Shown: piece after piece, positions 56,840-64,000 of the stretch
Numbering within the stretch: position 1 is the stretch's first letter
Layout of the letters: each line of letters starts with the position of its first letter
Assembly: GCF_027409185.1 (NCBI RefSeq)
Contig: NC_084462.1
Coordinates: 18,079,577-18,143,576 of the forward strand
DNA: 64,000 nucleotides
Reading direction: 5' to 3'
Source of the DNA: Cynocephalus volans
Lineage: Eukaryota; Chordata; Mammalia; Dermoptera; Cynocephalidae
Made by a program: the position numbers and the translations under genes
The notes under the pieces: model-generated
Told to the model about the DNA's origin: nothing
Database searches by the model: none
Seen by the model: the letters and a program-made list of their open reading frames with translations, nothing else

Positions 56840-57295
56840 TGTGCAGGCTCCCAAATTAAGCTTCTGCCTAGATTCCCTCAGATCCATTTTACATTTCTGG
56901 GCACCTGTGTTCCAGCTTTAGGGTGCTTTTACCTCCAACGGGCCTGCACCTCATCTCTTGCTTGGAGAACCGCCCTCGGGCTCCTGGGGCTGCTGTGCCT
57001 GAAGGACAGATTGCTGGACCACCTGGGGGTTTCTGTCTCCAGAACTGCCTTTGACCAGTGTCTGAAGAGAGTCAGCTCCCTCACTTCTGGTTAGGACAAC
57101 TGGGAGACCTGGTCTACCCTGCAGCGCTCCCCATGGGATGGGCTGCAGCTGCCCTCCATGGTGCTTCTGCTGGCCTCCCTTTCCCTGCCTGTTCCCTACA
57201 CTTGACCCCACTTCCTCACCAGTTTCTCCTCGGACACCCAGATCCTCGTCTCAGAATCTGCACCTGAGAACCCAACCTAAGACTGACCCTAGGTG
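56840..57295 (+). mobile_element. Old LTR-like repeat
   Basis: Third copy of the family at 43500-44005 and 50500-51835, with 'cctcgtctcagaatctgcac' and 'aacccaacctaagactg' near its end. Confidence 0.5.
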
Positions 57296-57319
57296 AAGAG
57301 AGGAGCAAAGTGTGATGCT

Positions 57320-57450
57320 GCCTCATGCATTCATTCAAAATGATTACTGAGCACCTGCTCTGTGCCATGCACTATTTCTAGGCACTGGAGCTAGAGCAGT
57401 CAACCAAACAGACAAAAATCCCTGAATTCCTGAAGCTAATGTCCTTCCAT
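57320..57450 (-). mobile_element. Antisense L2 3' end
   Basis: It has 'tgagcacctgctctgtgcca', 'ctaggcactggagctagagc' and 'aacagacaaaaatccctg', the reverse of the L2 terminus. Confidence 0.8.
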
Positions 57451-57454
57451 TGGG

Positions 57455-58185
57455 CTGTAGCTGGGAGGTTTTTCTAGGCTAGGGGCAGAATTTATAAGCT
57501 GTTCTGAGAGTGCCAGCCCCCACTTTGTTATTGTCAGTCCAGCCTTATCCCCACAAGGCCTTGGTGAGAAGGCAACCTGAGGTTGCAATTTGATTTGTGC
57601 ATCTTGTGTCTCCCTGTTACCATTTCAGTCTCTTGCTCTTCCAAATAAAGAAATAAAGGCTCATTCTGTGCAGCCGCCAGCGTGATGCGGACCTTGCCCT
57701 TTGTGCAGCATAACTGAGCTGCAGAGGCTGCATTCCTCGCACCACTTGGCCTCCCGCTTGAGACCTTTCTGTCTCACCTCGTCTTGTCACAACTTTCTTC
57801 CTGCAGTCCCCACCCCAATCATGCCATAGTAAGATCAAAACATGAATAACCCCCCGATGTGAACCATGCTGTTCCTCCACACAATCAAAGGGCAGTATGT
57901 GATGTGATCACTGACTTTATGGACACATGTGAAGGTGTGTTAGTGTTTGGGGATGACTATGGAAATTCAATAAAAGGCAAGTTAATTAAAACAGAACAAG
58001 CTGTTGCCTGGAGTAGCAAAATGTAACTGCTTATTATGGGACTGAGAGTTAAGACACAAGGGGAGTATGCTGTTTTGTCTCTTCGCTGTGTTTCTTTGGG
58101 GTCTGTTTGGTCCAGATGGGTCCAGACGGGTCCAGACTGGGATGTGTGTGTTGTGCACATGCGTGTGATTGGGTACAGGTTACAT
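57455..58185. other. Unassigned sequence
   Basis: A short GGTCCAGAYG-type tandem (three units) lies near 58109-58140. No gene is recognised. Confidence 0.4.
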
Positions 58186-58187
58186 AT

Positions 58188-58280
58188 GAGCCCACAGACT
58201 GTAAGCTCCTTGAAAAGCCAGGAATCGTAATTTGTCTTTGTTTATAAACCCAATGCAAACGCAGTACCTGGCACTTACTA
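58188..58280 (+). mobile_element. L2 3' end fragment
   Basis: 'gactgtaagctccttgaaaa' followed by 'gcagtacctggcacttacta' matches the L2 3' terminus. Confidence 0.65.
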
Positions 58281-58350
58281 GACGTATTGGTTGGTTATTG
58301 CCACAGTAATGCCATGAAACAAAACAACCTGTGTATTATTCTGTTTTCTG

Positions 58351-58449
58351 TTTTGATCTTTTTGGTAGCTGGCTGGTAAGGGGATCCGAACTCTTGACCT
58401 TGATGTTATAACACCATGTTCTAACCAACTGAGGCAACCCACCAGTCCT
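58351..58449 (-). mobile_element. Monomeric tRNA-Ile-derived SINE
   Basis: On the minus strand it reads TTGCCTCAGTTGGTTAGAAC (A box region) then a degenerate B box. Direct repeats ATTCTGTTTTCTG flank it (58338-58350, 58450-58462). It is more diverged than 53334-53429. Confidence 0.85.
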
Positions 58450-58451
58450 AT

Positions 58452-58856
58452 TCTGTTTTCTGTAGCTAATAATAGAATACCAAAAACTGGGTAATTTATA
58501 AGAAACAGAATTTATTTCTTACAGTTTTGGAGGCTGGGAAGTCCAAGGTCCAGAGGGCACATCTGGCGAGGGTCTTCTTGGTGGAGCTCCTCTGCAGAGT
58601 CCCATGGCAGCTCAGGGCATCACATGGTGAGGGCTGAGCAAGAGCAAGTTCACATGCTTTCTTCTTCTCTTTATAAAGCCCTCAGCCTACTGCCGATAAC
58701 CTATTAAATTATTAAAAATTAATCCGTGAATGGATTAATCCATTCATAAGGGCAGAGTCTTTATGATCCAATCACCCATTAAAGACCCCACTTTTCAAAT
58801 ACCATATTGGAGATTAAGATCCAACATGAGTTTTGGAGGGGACAAACATTCAAACC
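58452..58856 (-). mobile_element. MST-like MaLR LTR
   Basis: Antisense LTR with 'aaactgggtaatttataaga', 'ttggaggctgggaagtccaa', 'atcacatggtgagggctgag' and 'catgagttttggaggggaca'. It is close to 29126-29552. Confidence 0.8.
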
Positions 58857-58861
58857 ATTGT

Positions 58862-59252
58862 ACCCTGTTATGAGCTGAATTGTGTCCTCCCCAAATTTAC
58901 ACATTGACATTCTAACCCTTAGTCCCTCAGAATGTGACTATATTTGGAGACAGGGCCTTTGCAGAGGTAATTAAGGTAAAATGAGGTCATTTAGGGTGGG
59001 CCCTGATTTAATATGACTGATATTCTTATGTGAAAAGAAGATTAGATCACACACAGAGGGAAAACCACGTGAGGACACAGGGAGGAGACAGCCATCTGCA
59101 CGCCAAGGAGAGAGGCCTCAGGAGAAACCAACCCTGGCTGATGCCTTGATTTCAGACTTCTAGCATCCAGAATTGTGAGAAAATTAATTTCTGTAGGTTA
59201 AGCCACCCAGTCTATGGTATTTTGTTATGGCAGCACCAGCAAGCTAATATAC
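58862..59252 (+). mobile_element. MLT1-type MaLR LTR
   Basis: Clear MLT1 order: 'tgttatgagctgaattgtgt', 'agaatgtgactatatttgga', 'gaggacacagggaggagaca', 'atttcagacttctagcatcc' and the end 'agctaatataca'. Confidence 0.85.
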
Positions 59253-59654
59253 ACTCCAACCATTTATAATTGCTTGGGATTCTTCAGATGGTCTGGGTAG
59301 TTCTGCTGACCCTGGTTGAGCTCACCTATGTCAGTGGTTGGGTGGCTGTTGATGGCCCCTTCTTGGCTATGCTCCACGTGGTCTCTCATGTTCCAAGAGG
59401 AAGCCAGGGTTTGTTGTTGTGGTGATGGCAGAGTTCCAAGGCAGAAAGTACTAGTGCACAGACATCTCGAGGCCTAGATTCCCAACTGGTATGTCACCAC
59501 TTCTGCTGCACTGTGTTGGTCAAACCAAATAATGTGACCGGCCTAGATTCAAGGGGCAGGAAACAGAATCCACCTCTTAGTAGGAGACACAACAGAGTCA
59601 TGAGGCGAAGGGCATGGATTTAGAAAGGAGTAGAGAAATGGGATCATTTTTGTA

Positions 59655-60105
59655 GTCAAACTAGAGGATTACTAAACATTTTATTTTGGACGTAAAAATC
59701 TAAACAAAGTCTGAGTAATTTGAAAGCCAATTATCCACTTTAAGAAAAGATTCTTCACTTTACAGAAGGATTCACTGCAGGCTTTCCTAATTTCGGAACC
59801 ATCCCAGTGTGTCTGAGGGATCACTGGCAGGTTATTTATTCCTGGCTGGGAAAGAGGAGATTGGAGGTACTTAAGAGGGACAGAAACACTTAGAAACAGA
59901 GTTAGGATCCCCTGCCCAGCAGCAATCAATCAGAGATGAAGATAAGTCTCCTTGAAATTGAGTCCAAAGGAAAAGTCAGAATCGATCCACAAAGTTTCTA
60001 GGGACAGGGTTTTTAAGGTTTATGGTTTATCCCAGGAAATCTATACATGTTAAATAATAATGGTGGTGATATCCCTGGTTTGAGTCCAATAGAAGAAGCT
60101 CTGCC
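59655..60105. other. Unassigned sequence
   Basis: No gene or repeat recognised. Confidence 0.4.
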
Positions 60106-60109
60106 TCGG

Positions 60110-60350
60110 CTGCTAGAGTCAAGATTTCAGGCCGCAGCTGAAATGTCACTTCCTCAGAAAGCTGTTGTCCAGGTCCCCAGCCTAAACAGGGTATCCCTGC
60201 TCTTGTTTCTTGGATATTTCTGAGCTTTTCCTCAAAGTAGCACTTCTCACAATTGGTCACGTTATGTACCTTTGGGGGCTTTGTCGTTCGCTGGATTGCA
60301 AACTGCATGAGGGCAGGAGCCTTGCCTGGATTGTTTTTCCAGCATGTAGT
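60110..60350 (+). mobile_element. L2 3' end
   Basis: 'agctgaaatgtcacttcctc', 'attgcaaactgcatgagggc' and 'tttttccagcatgtagtaag' follow the L2 3' order. Confidence 0.75.
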
Positions 60351-60354
60351 AAGC

Positions 60355-61930
60355 CCACCATAAAGATCGTGATTGACTTCCCCAGCCCCTTCCCCAGAGT
60401 ACAGACCTTTCTTGCTTTCTGGGAGGAAACTGAGAACAACCTTATTGAGCTAAGTACAAATTCTTTCCTTGGCAGCCAGATCCTTTCGGGCAGCCTTGGA
60501 AAGAAGCAGAGATTTATTAACAAGTAAGTAAAAAGGTTTGCATTTCTAATGGGCTAGGAACTTTAAGTTTATGCCATCCTCAGCCTTCCCATCAGAGATG
60601 TGAGAGAGGCAGATGGCAAAAGTGTGCAGCTTTGGAAGTTAAAACAAATGCACCGCCCCCACCAAGTCCTATTGCAACACCAAGGGACTGACTCTCTGGG
60701 GGGTCCTAAAGCTAACAACGGTTTGGTTTACAGCTTTGTTTGAACCCAGCTTTGTCCAGCAAGATGTTTCTCAACAGCTCTGAAATATGCGAGTACATTC
60801 CTTGAATGCTTGTAATTTAGTTCCAATTGCTACTTGCTGGTGGAACACTGCAAATGAAAATAAACAAGATTCATACTTATTTTCAAGCACATTGCAATAT
60901 GAGCAAAATTAACGTTGGGAAATAAGACCCTCCTGAAAAAAGACTGAGTTGGTAGAAACTGCTCTGTACCCTGAAAACCAATTCTGAGGCTGAAAAGACC
61001 CGGGAATCAAGACAAGAATAGCAATTTTCGGGATGGCGGTGTAGCAGGCAAATCGGAGCCAGGCCAGGGAGTGCAGCGCTCTCTCAGGAGTATAATACAA
61101 TATGACGCAATTTATTTCTCTCTAACATCTTTCACTTAGAAGTTTAACAAAATGCTGCACAGCTAATTACTGACTGTATGCAAATACAAGCAGAGCATGT
61201 AGTGCACAATTGATCAAGTGGACAAAGTCAGAAGACATTCTAGGACAACCGCAGAGGTGGGGAGCTGGGCAAACCTCCATCAGCCCAAGGAGACTGTTGA
61301 TAGTGTCCTTAGCCAGGAGCTGAATGGCCACCTGGGAGGAGGACGCAGGGCCAGAGGGGTCTGAGTATTACCAGGAAGGTGAACGTAGACAAATTAAGAT
61401 GTCCTGGAGAGAATAAGGAATCAGGCATCTAACAAACATAGGGAATTGATCAGAAGAGAGGAAGATGTGCCAGTCCCGTTTTGGGATACATGGGACCCTG
61501 CGTCAATTCCTGGAGGGGCCTTTTTGTTAAATTTTTGATGTGGACAAGAAGCCATAAAGTTTTGTGGTGACAGTAGATGAACCACACATGTGTGTTTAGC
61601 TGAAGACAGAAGCGAATGAGTATGGTGTCTCAGGACGGGGGACCCACAGCGGGGCACTGCAAGGAGAGTTAACAATGGCAGACCCAAAAGACATGGCAAA
61701 GAGACCCCCTGGAGGTGGCATTAGTGACAGGTGGGTGTTGGACAGTCAGGATTTGGAGACCTGGTCCAACCAAACGCTTTTTATGGTCCAGACATCAGAG
61801 AAGATGCAATATTGGAGAGGAGGAGGAAGGTCGAGGTGGGGAAGTTTTGGCTGACAGCATCCTAATGATATATCAGGGTGACATTGGTTGGATCCTGAAG
61901 TCACCAACTGATAGGTGGACACAGTAACTG
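60355..61930. other. Unique sequence, no gene recognised
   Basis: No exon or repeat recognised. Frames are short and without domains. Confidence 0.45.
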
Positions 61931-61934
61931 GAGC

Positions 61935-62095
61935 TTTACAGTTTACAAAAGACTTTCAGTCTTTGGGAGGCAGGCAGGTATGAAAGGTTGTTGTCCCTGA
62001 TTTCCAGATGAGAAAAGTGGGACTTAGAATAGGGGGACTTGTTGAAAAGACAATTAAAAGGCTGCCCTGGGAATCCAGGTCCCTGATTTTAGAAT
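61935..62095 (-). mobile_element. MIR SINE fragment
   Basis: 'tttacagtttacaaaagact' followed by 'tttccagatgagaaaagtgg' fits a decayed antisense MIR. Confidence 0.55.
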
Positions 62096-62145
62096 CATGG
62101 TGTTCCTAAGGATGAAAACAACGTCCAGTTTAAACCTGACAGATT

Positions 62146-62320
62146 GGGCTGGCCCGTGGCTCACTCGGGAGAGTGCTGATAACACCAAGGCCCCGGGTTC
62201 GGATCCCATATACGGATGGCCGATTCGCTCACTGGCTGAGCGTGGTGCTGACAACACCAAGTCAAGGGTTAAGATCCCCTTACCGGTCATCTTTTAAAAA
62301 AAATAAATAAATAAATAAAA
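62146..62320 (+). mobile_element. Dimeric tRNA-derived SINE
   Basis: Full-length dimer with 'ccccttaccggtcatctttt' and a (AAAT)n tail. Direct repeats TAAACCTGACAGATT flank it (62131-62145, 62321-62335). A few bases are missing from the first unit ('gagagtgctgataacacc'). Confidence 0.95.
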
Positions 62321-62339
62321 TAAACCTGACAGATTGATC

Positions 62340-64000
62340 TAAAATGAACCCACCGAAAGCAAAAATAGAAATTAATGTATGAAAACTCCAATGTGTCCAG
62401 AATGCTAAGCATTTTGGGAATAATAGAGGAAATCAGTCAAATTAGTTGTCGACATCTTACAGGTCAAAGAGAAGAAAAAAAAAAAAGAGAAAGAAAACAA
62501 ACCAAAACAGAAACCCGATGAATTGACTGATAATTTCCCTTTGCGTCTGCTGTTCCGATTTTATTTTATTTTTTTTAGAGCCCATCATCAGGAGTGCATA
62601 GTTCTGACTAGTGTAAGTTTAGTCCATTTTCATTTTAGAAAATGTAATGGGGCTCTCGGAGATTCTGAGACCTGGCCTACTGGTGCTGTCTCCTGACCTG
62701 CAGACCAGCAAAGGGACAGTACAGTCTCCTGCTTTAACACTTCAAAGTCCTCTTCTTTGATATGGCTGAAAGACAGACCAAAAACACTTGAGATTCAAGG
62801 TCAGACTTAGATAATATCCTTGAGGTACTGCTTTCCACCTTCATAAAGAGAAGAATTGCAAGCTCCTTTCCCTCTTGTCCTCAGCTGATGGCCGGAGAAG
62901 AGGAAGATAATATTTACTATTTTGTCCTTATAAAACACAGAGATGCCAACCATATATTTGAAAAGCAGGGACTTAATATTTTGAGATGGGGTGTCAGACC
63001 AGAAAAAAGTGGACGATCTCGTCTTATTAACTTATAAAACGGCGACAGTGGAACCTTCTCCTGGGGAACTCAATGTCACGCCTGCAAAATACCCAGGCAT
63101 GAAACAAGGCCATTGTTAACACGGGGAAGAATTAGTTATGATGTATTAACAAGATAAAAAAGTCAGGAGAACGGGGAGAAAACGATGAGCCTTAGTTCCT
63201 TGTCTGCCGAGTTTAGTCCAAAATGACAGCTTTGCCTGGAGGCAACCAAGAGAACGTTCAGAGAGATTCAGGAGTGGTCTTTCTTTTCTATTTTGCTGAG
63301 CTGAAGAGTGTCATCTTTCATTTTTGTGTTTTAGCAGCCCTCGTCCACTCCTCCTCATTAGCCTTGGTTGCCTCTCTCTCCCCAAGAAAAGTCAAGGAGT
63401 CTTAGAGGGTGATGGCCAGGGGTGGGGTTGGGGGAAGCTCTTCCTACCTGGGAGAGAAAACCTGGGCCCCAAACCCAGGGCGAGCAGCCATCATGCTATT
63501 GGGGTGATATCCTACAGGGCTGCCGGTGTGCAGATGTGGGTTCTCTCTTCTCCCCTCGAGGAACAGCTGCTCAGACACAGACCTTCCTCCGTGGCATTCT
63601 CTTGGCTGATGCTGTCATCCTCCTGCCCTGGCAGAACCACCCTGAAACAGGTGTATGCCTTCAACTACAGCGTTTTGCCAGAAGCTCAGGAACACTGCAT
63701 CTCCTGGCATTGATGGATGATCCTATCGGTTGCGGGGGAAATGCTGTGGTCATGCACTGCTGAGGTGTTAGGAAAGAATTTACTGCATAACATTTACTTT
63801 CCAGTGCAGGGCTGGGAACAGAAGCCCACAGGAGGCAAGGGGCGTTTCTTCTCCCTGTCAGGTGGCTCTTAGTTTGACCTGCCATTTAGGGCTCTGATGC
63901 AAAGAAAGCACTCAGGGACTCCTGAGGCCTGTCTCATGTCCACAGCTGTGCTCAGGTCCAGGAACAGCAGCGAGATGGTCAGTCTGGGGCTGGCCTCATC
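62340..64000. other. Repeat-poor end of window, no gene recognised
   Basis: A short A/G-rich tract lies near 62470-62510. The longest frames (63324-63713, 63422-63763 plus) overlap each other in different phases and show no domain. No exon is supported. Confidence 0.45.

Larger units (their letters stand above)
58281..59650 (-). mobile_element. LTR-like repeat split by three nested insertions
   Basis: The left piece 58281-58350 has 'gttattgccacagtaatgcc', and the right piece 59253-59650 resumes with 'agttctgctgaccctggttg', 'tccacgtggtctctcatgtt' and 'ggtcaaaccaaataatgtga'. The repeats at 58351-58449, 58452-58856 and 58862-59252 lie between. Confidence 0.5.

Overview
This window is nuclear DNA from a placental mammal. 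It has no compact genes or operons, most open frames are shorter than 150 codons, and the sequence is dominated by mammalian interspersed repeats: L1, HAL1, L2, MIR, MaLR (MLT1/MST-like) LTRs, and Tigger/hAT/mariner fossils. No Alu was found in 64 kb, which argues against monkeys and apes. The youngest abundant repeat is a tRNA-Ile-derived SINE present as monomers and dimers. This matches the CYN-type SINEs described for colugos (Dermoptera), so a colugo is my best guess. The assignment rests on recalled SINE structure and was not searched; a horseshoe bat is the main alternative.

Layout. 0-14 kb: L1 and HAL1 fossils with SINEs. At 4.7-8.7 kb there is a three-level nest: an L1 ORF2 body, a complete MaLR provirus-like element (4937-7624) inside it, and a solo betaretrovirus/IAP-like LTR (6567-6848) inside that. 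Two of the three levels have exact target-site duplications. 14-24 kb: older L2/MIR/MLT1 material, one better preserved 5'-truncated L1 and a CG/CA microsatellite. 24.4-27.4 kb: repeat-poor, with a CpG island (about 25.56-25.96 kb). The minus strand there offers a plausible first coding exon (start codon plus splice donor), the only promoter-like candidate in the window. 27.4-33 kb: L1/HAL1/MST elements, mostly antisense. 33.1-36.38 kb: the longest repeat-poor stretch, a candidate for conserved non-coding DNA. 36.4-37.8 kb: an L1-type 5' region inserted alone with perfect 15-bp duplications. 39.0-41.9 kb: an antisense L1 split by a nearly intact H3-3A (histone H3.3) retropseudogene. 42-64 kb: old LTRs, Tigger transposons, L2/MIR, several nested LTR groups and four more SINEs.

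No functional protein-coding gene can be shown. Only the H3.3 retrocopy and the short candidate exon in the CpG island have gene-like content. The story here is retrotransposition: L1 machinery mobilised itself, the tRNA-derived SINEs and the histone mRNA, each flagged by target-site duplications. I found no convincing undescribed biological system. The most unusual items are the IAP-like solo LTR nest, the L1 5'-region-only insertion, the tail-less SINE and the CpG-island exon candidate.
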